A DNA stretch of 64,000 nucleotides from Pseudomonas maioricensis (lineage in GTDB: Bacteria; Pseudomonadota; Gammaproteobacteria; Pseudomonadales; Pseudomonadaceae): contig NZ_LOHG01000021.1 in the NCBI RefSeq assembly GCF_022790535.1, forward strand, positions 1-64,000, given 5' to 3'. The position numbers and the translations under genes were made by a program. Below the pieces are notes generated by a model, which was not told the DNA's origin, ran no database searches, and was given only the letters and a program-made list of their open reading frames with translations. Shown piece after piece: positions 34,807-43,100 of the stretch (within the stretch, counting starts at the first letter, position 1; each line of letters opens with the position of its first letter).

Positions 34807-36231
34807 TTAGTGCTGAATCAGTTCGCGAACATCGATGAAACGACCGTTGACTGCCGCCGCTGCGGCCATCGCAGGACTGACCAGGTGAGTACGACCACCG
34901 GCCCCCTGACGCCCCTCAAAGTTACGGTTGGAGGTGGACGCGCAATGCTCGCCACTTTCCAGGCGGTCCGGGTTCATCGCCAGACACATCGAGCAACCTG
35001 GCTCGCGCCATTCGAAACCGGCTTCCAGGAAGATCTTGTCCAGACCTTCGCTTTCGGCTTGAGCTTTGACCAAGCCAGAGCCCGGCACAACAATCGCCTG
35101 CTTGATCGTGGAGGCAACCTTGCGGCCTTTGGCGATTTCAGCCGCGGCACGCAAATCTTCGATACGCGAGTTGGTACAGGAACCAATAAATACGCGATCC
35201 AGCTGAATGTCGGTGATGGCTTGATTGGCTTTGAGGCCCATGTATTTCAAGGCACGCTCGATCGAACCACGCTTGACCAGATCAGCTTCCTGAGCCGGAT
35301 CGGGTACGTTCTGGTCGACGGCCAACACCATTTCCGGAGAAGTACCCCAACTGACCTGCGGTTTGATCTGCGCAGCGTCGAGTTTGACCACGGTGTCGAA
35401 GTGCGCATCAGGATCGGAGACCAGATCCTTCCAGGCTTCAACTGCCAAGTCCCACTGCTCGCCTTTCGGTGCGAAAGGACGGCCCTTCACGTAGGCAACG
35501 GTCTTTTCGTCAGTCGCTACCAGACCGACACGAGCACCCGCCTCGATGGACATGTTGCAGATGGTCATACGGCCTTCGACCGACAGATCACGAATCGCAC
35601 TGCCCGCGAACTCCATGGCGTGACCATTGCCACCGGCCGTGCCGATCTTGCCGATGACCGCCAGAACGATGTCCTTGGCCGTCACGCCGACAGGCAGCTG
35701 GCCTTCAACGGAAACCAGCATGTTCTTCATTTTCTTGGCGACCAGGCATTGAGTGGCGAGCACATGCTCAACCTCAGAGGTACCAATGCCGTGGGCCAAC
35801 GCGCCAAATGCGCCATGAGTAGAGGTGTGCGAGTCGCCACAGACAACCGTCATTCCCGGCAAGGTAGCGCCCTGCTCCGGGCTGATCACATGGACGATGC
35901 CCTGACGCACGTCATTCATCTTGAATTCGGTGATGCCGTATTCGTCGCAGTTGTCATCAAGGGTTTGCACCTGAAGACGCGACACCTGATCGGCAATGGC
36001 TTCAATGCCACCCTTACGTTCCGGTGTAGTCGGCACGTTGTGGTCTGGAGTAGCGATGTTGGCGTCAATGCGCCATGGCTTTCGACCCGCCAGACGCAGC
36101 CCTTCAAAGGCTTGCGGCGAGGTCACTTCGTGGATGATGTGGCGGTCGATGTAAATCAGCGACGAGCCATCATCGCGCTTTTTTACTTCGTGCGAATCCC
36201 AGAGCTTGTCGTACAACGTTTTGCCGGCCAT
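34807..36231 (-). CDS. leuC: 3-isopropylmalate dehydratase, large subunit
   Basis: 474 aa aconitase-family subunit that carries the [4Fe-4S] cluster. Cluster cysteines are in FIGSCTNSRIED (about 350) and EPGCSMCLAMN (about 410). VCGDSHTSTHGAFG (about 130) binds substrate. The start is MAGKTLYDKLW; five upstream codons of open frame have no family match. It is first in the leuCD series and is divergent from a LysR gene, which is its likely regulator. Confidence 0.96.
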   Translation of the reverse strand: MAGKTLYDKLWDSHEVKKRDDGSSLIYIDRHIIHEVTSPQAFEGLRLAGRKPWRIDANIATPDHNVPTTPERKGGIEAIADQVSRLQVQTLDDNCDEYGITEFKMNDVRQGIVHVISPEQGATLPGMTVVCGDSHTSTHGAFGALAHGIGTSEVEHVLATQCLVAKKMKNMLVSVEGQLPVGVTAKDIVLAVIGKIGTAGGNGHAMEFAGSAIRDLSVEGRMTICNMSIEAGARVGLVATDEKTVAYVKGRPFAPKGEQWDLAVEAWKDLVSDPDAHFDTVVKLDAAQIKPQVSWGTSPEMVLAVDQNVPDPAQEADLVKRGSIERALKYMGLKANQAITDIQLDRVFIGSCTNSRIEDLRAAAEIAKGRKVASTIKQAIVVPGSGLVKAQAESEGLDKIFLEAGFEWREPGCSMCLAMNPDRLESGEHCASTSNRNFEGRQGAGGRTHLVSPAMAAAAAVNGRFIDVRELIQH

Positions 36232-36380
36232 CGGATGGTTCCTCATCAGCGTATTTCTATCTTTCTATGCCCTGGGCAATCAACTGATGACCCTTTGGCT
36301 TGTGAGGCAATGCTATGGAATATGCTTAAATAACTCAAATTCATAATTTTTATGCTTTGGATAACCAACTGGAATCTGAA

Positions 36381-37259
36381 ATGGATCTGGCTAACCTTAA
36401 CGCCTTTATAGCCATCGCCGAGACCGGCAGCTTTTCCGGAGCAGGTGAACGCCTGCACCTGACCCAACCTGCCATCAGCAAACGCATCGCCGGGCTCGAG
36501 CAACAGCTGAACGTTCGGCTGTTTGACCGGCTGGGCCGTGAAGTCAGCCTGACCGAGGCTGGCAGGGCTTTGCTGCCCAGGGCTTATCAGATTCTGAACG
36601 TGCTGGACGATACGCGCCGGGCGCTGACTAACCTGACCGGGGAAGTCACCGGCCGTTTGACCTTGGCGACCAGCCATCACATCGGCCTGCACCGTCTGCC
36701 GCCCCTGCTCCGGGAGTTCACCCGACGCTTTCCGGACGTGGCGCTGGACATCCAGTTTCTGGACTCGGAAGTGGCCTACGAAGAGATTCTTCATGGCCGG
36801 GCAGAACTGGCGGTCATCACCCTTGCGCCAACCCCACACACGCTGGTCAAAGCCATGCCGGTCTGGGACGACCCGCTGGACTTTGTCGCCGCCCCCGAAC
36901 ACCCACTGGCTAATAGCGGTCCAGTGAGCCTGCAGGACGTGGTTCGCTACCCGGCAGTTTTCCCGGGCAACAATACGTTCACTCACCACATCGTCAGCGG
37001 TTTGTGTGAGGCCCAGGGACTCAAGCCCGACATCGCGATGAGTACCAATTATCTGGAAACCATCAAAATGATGGTCTCCATCGGGCTCGCGTGGAGTGTT
37101 CTGCCGCGAACTATGCTGGATGAACAAGTAGCGCGCATCCCTTTACCGGGCATACAGCTCAGTCGTCAGCTAGGCTACATTCTTCATACGGAGCGCACGT
37201 TGTCGAATGCGGCACGGGCATTCATGGCGTTACTCGATGCACAGGCTATCCAATCCTGA
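36381..37259 (+). CDS. LysR-family transcriptional regulator
   Basis: 292 aa. The N-terminal winged HTH (about 1-60; LNAFIAIAETGSFSGAGERLHLTQPAISKRIAGLE) precedes the LysR substrate-binding domain (about 90-290). I choose the ATG of MDLANLNAF; a TTG eight codons upstream stays in frame. It is divergent from leuC across about 150 AT-rich bases, so it probably controls leuCD in response to a pathway intermediate. That role is inferred from position. Confidence 0.92.
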   Translation: MDLANLNAFIAIAETGSFSGAGERLHLTQPAISKRIAGLEQQLNVRLFDRLGREVSLTEAGRALLPRAYQILNVLDDTRRALTNLTGEVTGRLTLATSHHIGLHRLPPLLREFTRRFPDVALDIQFLDSEVAYEEILHGRAELAVITLAPTPHTLVKAMPVWDDPLDFVAAPEHPLANSGPVSLQDVVRYPAVFPGNNTFTHHIVSGLCEAQGLKPDIAMSTNYLETIKMMVSIGLAWSVLPRTMLDEQVARIPLPGIQLSRQLGYILHTERTLSNAARAFMALLDAQAIQS

Positions 37260-37318
37260 AAGGTTGTTACCGCTGAAGATCGTATTACTGCCTTTATTAC
37301 TTACAGGCGCGTGATCAT

Positions 37319-39478
37319 ATGCCAATACCTGCAGACAGCATTACCTTTCAACCACCCGACGCCGCAGCGACGCCGAGTGAATCGGAAAAGCGTTTTGCGA
37401 CGCTATATAACCTCAGTCCCAATGTCGTGATCCTGTCCCGCATCGACAGCGGGATTATCTGCGAGGTCAATCGCCAGTTCGAAACCCTGCTGGGCTGGCC
37501 CGCTGCCGAAGCCATTGGCAAGACGGGAATCGACCTGGGGTTATGGGACGACAGCGAGCAGCGCAAAAATCTGGTCAAGAAGGTCATCATGCAAGATGAC
37601 CCCGTCCGGCTGGATGTGCAATTACGGGCACGGGATGGCGGGCTGGTCGAAGGCACCTTCAGCGCACTGAAAATCGAACTGGACCAGCAACTGTTCTTAC
37701 TCAGTACGTTTATGGACAACAGCGCCCACCTGCGCGCCGAGCGTGCCCTGAAAGCCAGCGAAGAGAAGTTTGCCAAAGCGTTCCATGCCAGTCCTGACGC
37801 TATCACCATCACGGAACGTGCAAGCGGCCGTTATCTGGAAGTAAACGGCGGATTTTGCCGTTTACTGGGGTTTATCCCGGAAGAGGTGATCGGTCGCACC
37901 GTCACTGAACTGGGGATCTGGTCGGACATTAACCAACGCGAACAGTTAATCCTGGACCTTGAAGAGAATGGCCGGGTGCATCACCGGGAGATGACCGGCT
38001 GTCACAAGAACGGCTCCCACGTTACCGCTGAAGTGTCGGTTGAAGCCATTACCCTCAATGATGTCGAATGCTTGCTGATGAACGCCCGGGACATCAGCGA
38101 GCTGAAGAGTGCACAGGAGCAGGTTCAGCACCTGGCCTATCACGACTCCCTGACCAATCTGCCCAACCGGGCGTTGCTCATGGATCGTCTCAGCCAGCAG
38201 ATAATCCTGTTACAGCGCCACAATCTACGCGGCGCCTTGCTTTTCATGGATCTGGATCACTTCAAACACATCAATGACTCACTGGGCCATCCGGTGGGCG
38301 ACAGCGTGCTGAAGATCGTCACCGCCCGACTCGAAGCGAGCGTGCGCCTGGAGGACACCGTCGCACGCCTGGGCGGAGACGAGTTCGTGGTGTTGATCAG
38401 CGGCCTGGAAGGTAGCCGTGACGATGTCACCGATCAGGTGCTGGAGCTGGCCGATATGCTTCGCGCCCTGCTCGCCCAGCCGATGTTTCTCGACAATCAG
38501 CGACTGCAAATCACGCCGAGCATTGGTATCGCACTGATCCCCGACCACGGCCTGACCAGCGCCGACTTGCTCAAGCGTGCGGATATTGCCTTGTATCGCG
38601 CCAAAGACTCTGGCCGTAACGCCACACAGCTGTTTCAGGAGTCCATGCAAAAAGCGGCGAGCGAACGCTTGCGCATGGAAAATGACCTGCGCATGGCTCT
38701 GCCCCGCGGTGAGTTCAGCCTGTGCTACCAACCCCAGGTGGATACCCGGATCAATCGCATCATCGGCGCAGAAGCGTTGCTGCGCTGGGAACATCCGGAA
38801 AGCGGCAATCTGCCGCCCAACCAGTTTATTCAGATCCTTGAAGAAAGCGGGATGATCATGGAGGTTGGGGCCTGGATCCTCGAAGAAGCCTGCAGGACTG
38901 CAAGTAAATTGCTGCATGACGACTTGATCGATGTGCAACATTTCAGCCTGTGCGTAAACATCAGCCCTCGCCAATTCCGCCAGAACGACTTCGTTGAACG
39001 GGTCAAACGCTGTCTGCACGTCAATGGCTTGCCCAGCAATCTGCTCAAGCTGGAAATCACCGAAGGCATCGTTATTCAGAATCTGGATGACACCATCGCC
39101 AAGATGCACGAACTGAAAAAGCTCGGCGTCAGTTTCGCCATGGATGACTTCGGCACGGGCTATTCATCGCTGACCTACCTCAAACGGCTGCCGGTCGACG
39201 CGTTGAAAATTGACCAGTCGTTCATCCGTGACGCGACGACTGATCCCAATGACGCAGAAATCATCCGGGCCATCGTAGCCATGGCGCAAAGCCTTAACCT
39301 GACGGTGATAGCAGAGGGCGTGGAACAAAAGCTGCAACTGGAATTTCTTGAGCAGTTGGGGTGCAGCTTGTATCAGGGCTATTTATTCAGCGAGCCACTG
39401 ACCTTGAGTGCATTCGAAAATCGCTTGAGGCAGCCTGAAAGTCTGTTTGAGGGCAGTCAGCTAAATCTGCTGGGATGA
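37319..39478 (+). CDS. PAS-PAS-GGDEF-EAL cyclic-di-GMP signalling protein
   Basis: 719 aa cytosolic protein without visible membrane helices. Two PAS domains lie at about 20-135 and 145-265. A GGDEF domain (about 275-440) has an intact ARLGGDEFVVL site. An EAL domain (about 455-705) keeps GAEALLRWEHP, ITEGIV and DDFGTGYSSLTYLKRLPVD. Both diguanylate cyclase and phosphodiesterase activity are therefore possible on motif grounds. Which one dominates, and what the PAS domains sense, cannot be read from sequence. Confidence 0.93.
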   Translation: MPIPADSITFQPPDAAATPSESEKRFATLYNLSPNVVILSRIDSGIICEVNRQFETLLGWPAAEAIGKTGIDLGLWDDSEQRKNLVKKVIMQDDPVRLDVQLRARDGGLVEGTFSALKIELDQQLFLLSTFMDNSAHLRAERALKASEEKFAKAFHASPDAITITERASGRYLEVNGGFCRLLGFIPEEVIGRTVTELGIWSDINQREQLILDLEENGRVHHREMTGCHKNGSHVTAEVSVEAITLNDVECLLMNARDISELKSAQEQVQHLAYHDSLTNLPNRALLMDRLSQQIILLQRHNLRGALLFMDLDHFKHINDSLGHPVGDSVLKIVTARLEASVRLEDTVARLGGDEFVVLISGLEGSRDDVTDQVLELADMLRALLAQPMFLDNQRLQITPSIGIALIPDHGLTSADLLKRADIALYRAKDSGRNATQLFQESMQKAASERLRMENDLRMALPRGEFSLCYQPQVDTRINRIIGAEALLRWEHPESGNLPPNQFIQILEESGMIMEVGAWILEEACRTASKLLHDDLIDVQHFSLCVNISPRQFRQNDFVERVKRCLHVNGLPSNLLKLEITEGIVIQNLDDTIAKMHELKKLGVSFAMDDFGTGYSSLTYLKRLPVDALKIDQSFIRDATTDPNDAEIIRAIVAMAQSLNLTVIAEGVEQKLQLEFLEQLGCSLYQGYLFSEPLTLSAFENRLRQPESLFEGSQLNLLG

Positions 39479-39506
39479 AAGAAGGCGCCCTAAGGCGCCT
39501 TCTTTT
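39479..39506. terminator. Shared terminator of the GGDEF-EAL and hsp20 genes
   Basis: AAGAAGGCGCC-CTAA-GGCGCCTTCTT, starting one base after the upstream stop and 17 bases before the hsp20 stop. It serves both converging genes. Confidence 0.88.
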
Positions 39507-39522
39507 GCTGATAAATAAACAA

Positions 39523-39966
39523 TCAGCTATTCAGGACTTTCTGTGCATTGATCGGGATACGCTTGGCCTTGGCTTCTTCAGGCACCAGACGCAACAGATC
39601 AATATTCAGCAAGCCATTCGACAGACCCGCGTTTTGCACTTCAATGTGGTCGGCCAGCCGGAACGACAACTTGAAGGCTCGCTGAGCGATGCCCTGATGC
39701 AGGTAAGTCACGTTTTCGGTAGTGTTTTCGCGCTTGCCACCGGAAACGGTCAACACGCCCTTCTCTACCTGAAGCTCCAGATCTTCTTCAACAAAGCCTG
39801 CAGCTGCGATCACGATGCGGTATTGATCATCCGCATGTTTCTCGACGTTGTAAGGAGGGTAGCCGCCAGCGGTTTCATTGCGTGCGGCAGCCTCAAAAAG
39901 GTCATTGAAACGATCAAAGCCAACAGAGCTACGGAACAGTGGAGCCAGGGAAAATGCAGTAGTCAT
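39523..39966 (-). CDS. ibpA: Small heat-shock protein, Hsp20/IbpA type
   Basis: 147 aa ATP-independent holdase that binds aggregating proteins. The N-terminal MTTAFSLAPLFRSSVGFDRF and the alpha-crystallin domain (about 35-125; YPPYNVEKHADDQYRIVIAAAG) match IbpA. The C-terminal IPI-like tail RIPIN is present. Expression is likely under double heat control: an RpoH promoter and a hairpin that masks the AGGAG ribosome site. Confidence 0.94.
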   Translation of the reverse strand: MTTAFSLAPLFRSSVGFDRFNDLFEAAARNETAGGYPPYNVEKHADDQYRIVIAAAGFVEEDLELQVEKGVLTVSGGKRENTTENVTYLHQGIAQRAFKLSFRLADHIEVQNAGLSNGLLNIDLLRLVPEEAKAKRIPINAQKVLNS

Positions 39967-39973
39967 GATAAAT

Positions 39974-39990
39974 CTCCTGTAAACAGCGAG
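39974..39990 (-). promoter_or_regulatory. Probable ROSE-like RNA thermometer hairpin of ibpA
   Basis: In the transcript CUC-G-CUG, loop UUUA, CAGGAG forms a six-base-pair stem with one unpaired G opposite the ribosome site, which it hides. The UYGCU-opposite-AGGA arrangement with a G bulge is the hallmark of ROSE elements. The AUG follows eight bases later. Confidence 0.6.
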
Positions 39991-40031
39991 TTGTTTAATC
40001 CGCGACCCGAATTCGGCATCGCGTAATCCCT

Positions 40032-40060
40032 AAGCTAGGGTCGACCAAAAGCTTTTCAAG
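40032..40060 (-). promoter_or_regulatory. RpoH (sigma-32) promoter of ibpA
   Basis: On the minus strand CTTGAAA (40060-40054), a 13-base spacer and CCCTAGCTT (40040-40032). These fit the sigma-32 elements CTTGAAA and CCCCATNT. The 5' UTR would be about 55 bases and includes the hairpin. Confidence 0.75.
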
Positions 40061-40078
40061 AGTTTATTTTCATTTTTT

Positions 40079-41038
40079 TTATGACCGTTCGTCGGCACTG
40101 ACGCCTAGCAAAACACTGATTCGCTGGCAGTCGGTTTCCCGACGCAATGCATCGAACATCTGCGTTGCCTCCGGATAGCTTTTGGTCAACAGCACCAGCC
40201 ATTGCTTGAGGCGGCCAGGCGCTTGAATCAGGGTCATCTTGTCCAGACATTGCAACCAGAAGGTTCGTAGCATGGGCTGCAGCTCGGCCCAGGTCATCGG
40301 CATGACCTCCTCGCCTTTTTGCGCTGCAGCAATCTGCCGCGCCAGATCAGGGCGAGCCACCAGCCCGCGACCGATCATGATGTCGCGAGCACCACAGATT
40401 TCCCGGCAGCGACGCCAGTCATCCACGGTCCAGATTTCGCCATTGGCGACGACCGGCACCTTGACCACTTCCTGAATACGCGCGATCCACTCCCAATGTG
40501 CAGGCGGTTTGTAGCCGTCTACCTTGGTCCGGGCGTGAACAACGATCTGCTCCGCTCCACCGTCAGCCAGAGCCCGGGCGCAATCCAGCGCGCCGTCGGT
40601 ATTCTCATAGCCCAGGCGCATCTTGGCCGTGACCGGGATGTGCTTTGGCACCGCGCTACGTACCTGACTCAGAATGGAATGCAGCAGCTCGGGCTCTTTG
40701 AGCAAAATCGCACCGCCGCGAGAGCGATTGACGGTTTTGGCCGGACAGCCAAAATTCAGATCCAGCACCGGCGCACCCAACTCACAGGCGAATGCAGCGT
40801 TTTCCGCCAGACAAACCGGATCGGAACCCAATAGCTGGAGACGCAGCGGAGTGCCGGCCTCGGTCTTCGCGCCGTTGTGAAACTCGGAGGCGTATTTGTA
40901 GAAGTAATGGGCCGGCATGAGACGCTCGGACACCCGGATGAATTCGGTCACGCACCAATCGATACCACCGACTTTTGTCAGGGCATCGCGCAGGATGTCG
41001 TCAACCAGTCCCTCCATGGGCGCCAGAGCAATTTGCAT
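40079..41038 (-). CDS. dusC: tRNA-dihydrouridine(16) synthase
   Basis: 319 aa FMN-dependent enzyme. It reduces U16 in tRNA to dihydrouridine. MQIALAPMEGLVDDILRD at the N-terminus starts the TIM barrel. The catalytic cysteine is C98 in DLNFGCPAKTVNRSRGGA, and the FMN-binding AKMRLGYENTDGALDC and GRGLVARPDL are present. Assignment to DusC rather than DusA or DusB rests on overall sequence. It follows the thioesterase gene by 29 bases, probably in one transcript. Confidence 0.9.
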   Translation of the reverse strand: MQIALAPMEGLVDDILRDALTKVGGIDWCVTEFIRVSERLMPAHYFYKYASEFHNGAKTEAGTPLRLQLLGSDPVCLAENAAFACELGAPVLDLNFGCPAKTVNRSRGGAILLKEPELLHSILSQVRSAVPKHIPVTAKMRLGYENTDGALDCARALADGGAEQIVVHARTKVDGYKPPAHWEWIARIQEVVKVPVVANGEIWTVDDWRRCREICGARDIMIGRGLVARPDLARQIAAAQKGEEVMPMTWAELQPMLRTFWLQCLDKMTLIQAPGRLKQWLVLLTKSYPEATQMFDALRRETDCQRISVLLGVSADERS

Positions 41039-41067
41039 GGGTCATACTCGAAAAAAAGTCCGGCAGT

Positions 41068-41529
41068 TTACGGCGCGCTGGCGTGATTGGAAACCAGAGG
41101 ATTTGACATGGCGACACCATAGCCGTCGATGAACTCTGCCGGCATGCGCTTGGGCTTGCCGCTGGACAGTTCGATGCAGACAAAGGTGGTCTGCGCACGT
41201 AACAGCGTCACGCCATCGCCGGGGCGCCGAAGCTGAAAACGTCGAGTCATTTTCAAGCGCTTGTCCCAATCAACAATCCAGGTTGCCAACTGCAGTTCAT
41301 CGTCTTGATAAGCACTGGCGAGATAATCAATCTCATGCCTGACGACCGCCATGGCACGGTCCAGTCGACGATACTCGCTCAGGTCCAGCCCCAACTGCTG
41401 TGAATGCCGCCAGGCACAACGCTCCAGCCATGTCACGTATACCGCGTTATTGGCATGCCCCAGCCCGTCAATGTCATCGGCGGATACATTAAGGTCGATC
41501 ACAAAAGGCGTTGTCAGATCCCAGACCAT
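41068..41529 (-). CDS. Acyl-CoA thioesterase, hot-dog fold (YbgC/FadM type)
   Basis: 153 aa from MVWDLTTPFVIDL; a longer open frame adds 17 unsupported residues. The hot-dog motif is DIDGLGHANNAVYVTWLERCAWRHS (key DGLGHANN at about 20-27). Catalytic Asp/His pattern fits 4-hydroxybenzoyl-CoA-type thioesterases. A strong ribosome site (AGGAG) precedes the ATG. The physiological acyl-CoA is not known. Confidence 0.88.
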   Translation of the reverse strand: MVWDLTTPFVIDLNVSADDIDGLGHANNAVYVTWLERCAWRHSQQLGLDLSEYRRLDRAMAVVRHEIDYLASAYQDDELQLATWIVDWDKRLKMTRRFQLRRPGDGVTLLRAQTTFVCIELSSGKPKRMPAEFIDGYGVAMSNPLVSNHASAP

Positions 41530-41592
41530 AGTTGCTCCTGCGTTGGTGTTTTGTGTTGGCAGGTGAGTGTAACCAAACACACAGCAACGTTG

Positions 41593-41700
41593 ACCTGTGG
41601 GACCGGATTTATCCGGGAAGACTTTATTACTAACACCAAAGATGCGTCGTTCGGAAAGGCCTCTTCCGGCCTGTAGGAGTGAGCTTGCTCACTCCTACAG
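41593..41700. repeat. Cluster of small palindromes including a collapsed REP element
   Basis: CCGGAT-TT-ATCCGG (41602-41615) is followed by CTGTAGGAGTGAGC-TT-GCTCACTCCTACAG (41671-41700), a perfect 30-base palindrome. The latter is the two ends of the GTAGGAG repeat joined with no centre. It lies between the thioesterase and the TetR gene. Confidence 0.8.
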
Positions 41701-41724
41701 AAAAAACAGTTAGCTATACGCCCC

Positions 41725-42264
41725 TCAAACCACTGCCGATTTGGCCGCGCGCAGGACTCTATCCGACAGGTCACCACTACCCAGCGCTCTGGCCAGAGCC
41801 AAGCCGCCCACCATCAACGCAACATCGGCCAACACCTTGTCAGCCTCTTCAGGCGCCGCCGCCAGTTGCGCGACCATCAGTTCCAGATGCTCGGCGAGCA
41901 TCGCCTGAAAAAGCTTCGGCAATCGTGACATTTCGCCAACCGTTGATGGCAGCGGGCAAGCCAGCTCAGTGGCATCCCGATGTTTACGCGACAAATAGAA
42001 CGCCGCCAGCAGCGCACGCCGCTCCTGGCCGGGAAGCTGATCGTCGATTTGCGCCACCGAGGCACGGCGCTGACTCAGCAAATGATCGAACGCTTCGAGC
42101 ATCAGCGCTTCTTTGCTATCGAAATGCGCGTAAAACCCACCCACTGTCAGCCCTGCTGCTGCCATGATTTCGCTGACGCTGGGTTGTTCGGGGCCACGCG
42201 TGATCAACGCGGTGCTGGCTGCGCTCAGGATACGTTCACGGGTTTGTGCTTTTTTATCTGTCAT
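41725..42264 (-). CDS. TetR-family transcriptional regulator
   Basis: 179 aa from MTDKKAQTRERIL; the frame upstream (53 codons) overlaps the operator and is rejected. The TetR HTH is at about 8-55 (AAGLTVGGFYAHFDSKEAL). The C-terminal ligand domain is Ala/Leu-rich and unassigned. Immediately upstream is a 32-base palindrome, so it probably represses itself. The downstream thioesterase/dusC genes are separated by repeats, so they need not be targets. Confidence 0.9.
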   Translation of the reverse strand: MTDKKAQTRERILSAASTALITRGPEQPSVSEIMAAAGLTVGGFYAHFDSKEALMLEAFDHLLSQRRASVAQIDDQLPGQERRALLAAFYLSRKHRDATELACPLPSTVGEMSRLPKLFQAMLAEHLELMVAQLAAAPEEADKVLADVALMVGGLALARALGSGDLSDRVLRAAKSAVV

Positions 42265-42275
42265 TCGGAACCTCC

Positions 42276-42307
42276 AGATTACGCAGATAATATTATTCGC
42301 ATAATCT
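42276..42307. promoter_or_regulatory. Candidate autoregulatory operator of the TetR gene
   Basis: AGATTACGCAGATAAT / ATTATTCGCATAATCT, dyad with 13 of 16 positions matching and no spacer. It ends one base before the GGAGG ribosome site (42271-42275 on the minus strand) and 12 bases before the start codon, so binding would block transcription initiation or elongation. Confidence 0.65.
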
Positions 42308-42404
42308 GAAATGACAAGCACAAGGCACCCCGCCTGTCGCAGACAGAATGGCGCAAGGATGATATTTGAGGGAGTCATGCAGAAATGGCAGAAATTAAAC
42401 CGCC

Positions 42405-42441
42405 AGAAAAACAAAAGGGCCATTCAATAATCGAATGACCC
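42405..42441 (-). terminator. Terminator of the tRNA cluster
   Basis: On the minus strand GGGTCATTC-GATTATT-GAATGGCCC followed by TTTTGTTTTT. It lies 25 bases past the last tRNA-Glu. Confidence 0.85.
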
Positions 42442-42465
42442 TTGGTCTCGCAGAGCGAGAAATCG

Positions 42466-42541
42466 TGGCGTCCCCTAGGGGACTCGAACCCCTGTTACCG
42501 CCGTGAAAGGGCGGTGTCCTAGGCCACTAGACGAAGGGGAC
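42466..42541 (-). tRNA. tRNA-Glu(TTC), copy 2
   Basis: 76 bases with encoded CCA. Acceptor GTCCCCT/AGGGGAC closes, the anticodon is TTC in CCTTTCACGG, and the T-arm GGTTCGAGTCC is intact. Sequence is identical to the copy at 42714-42789. Confidence 0.98.
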
Positions 42542-42587
42542 GCAAAACCTTCGAGCAGATTCGCTTGATAGCAAACCCTGGCAAAAT

Positions 42588-42663
42588 TGGTGGAGCTTAG
42601 CGGGATCGAACCGCTGACCTCCTGCATGCCATGCAGGCGCTCTCCCAGCTGAGCTAAAGCCCC
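42588..42663 (-). tRNA. tRNA-Ala(GGC), copy 2
   Basis: 76 bases with encoded CCA. Acceptor GGGGCTT/AAGCTCC, anticodon GGC in GCATGGCATGC, T-arm GGTTCGATCCC. Identical to the copy at 42879-42954. Spacer to the following tRNA-Glu is 46 bases. Confidence 0.98.
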
Positions 42664-42713
42664 GGATTTATCGCCTCGCGGCTCACATCACTTTCAAATG
42701 ATGCACTTTAAAA

Positions 42714-42789
42714 TGGCGTCCCCTAGGGGACTCGAACCCCTGTTACCGCCGTGAAAGGGCGGTGTCCTAGGCCACTAGACGAAGGGGAC
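42714..42789 (-). tRNA. tRNA-Glu(TTC), copy 1
   Basis: 76 bases with CCA, same sequence and anticodon TTC as the other copy. It lies 50 bases upstream of tRNA-Ala copy 2 in the transcript. Confidence 0.98.
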
Positions 42790-42878
42790 TAAACCTTCTT
42801 GATGCTGATGATCGACGCTGGATCCGATCATCTTGCACCGTTTCAAAGCATTGTAGCCGAGCTTTGAAACTCTAAATT

Positions 42879-42954
42879 TGGTGGAGCTTAGCGGGATCGA
42901 ACCGCTGACCTCCTGCATGCCATGCAGGCGCTCTCCCAGCTGAGCTAAAGCCCC
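42879..42954 (-). tRNA. tRNA-Ala(GGC), copy 1
   Basis: 76 bases with CCA, anticodon GGC. First tRNA of the cluster, about 12 bases after the predicted transcription start. The 89-base spacer to tRNA-Glu contains GTTTCAAAG/CTTTGAAAC, an inverted repeat that may be a processing hairpin. Confidence 0.98.
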
Positions 42955-42973
42955 ACATCAGTGGACGGGGCGC

Positions 42974-43002
42974 ATGTTAAGCGTGAGTCGCTGGGCTGTC
43001 AA
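42974..43002 (-). promoter_or_regulatory. Strong sigma-70 promoter of the tRNA cluster
   Basis: On the minus strand TTGACA (43002-42997), 17-base spacer and TAACAT (42979-42974), followed by a GC-rich discriminator GCGCCCC. Such discriminators mark stringently controlled stable-RNA promoters. Confidence 0.85.
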
Positions 43003-43057
43003 ATTTATTTTTAACAATTTCTAAAGTTTTTTGTCGGTAATACAACCACTTACCATT

Positions 43058-43083
43058 CAGCCCCCGGAAAACCGGGGGGCTGA
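43058..43083 (-). terminator. GC-rich hairpin downstream of gltX
   Basis: CAGCCCCCGG-AAAA-CCGGGGGGCTG, 18 bases past the gltX stop. The stem is very strong but no T-run follows on the minus strand, so it may mark a processed 3' end or a weak stop before the tRNA promoter. Confidence 0.55.
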
Positions 43084-43100
43084 CAGGCACAAGCATTGCC

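Noticed and set aside
34795..36333. 512-codon open frame antisense to leuC
   Set aside because: Mirror of leuC; runs across its start codon.
41671..41700. Terminator for the TetR gene
   Set aside because: The stem is strong but the A-run is on the wrong side for the minus strand; better read as a repeat.
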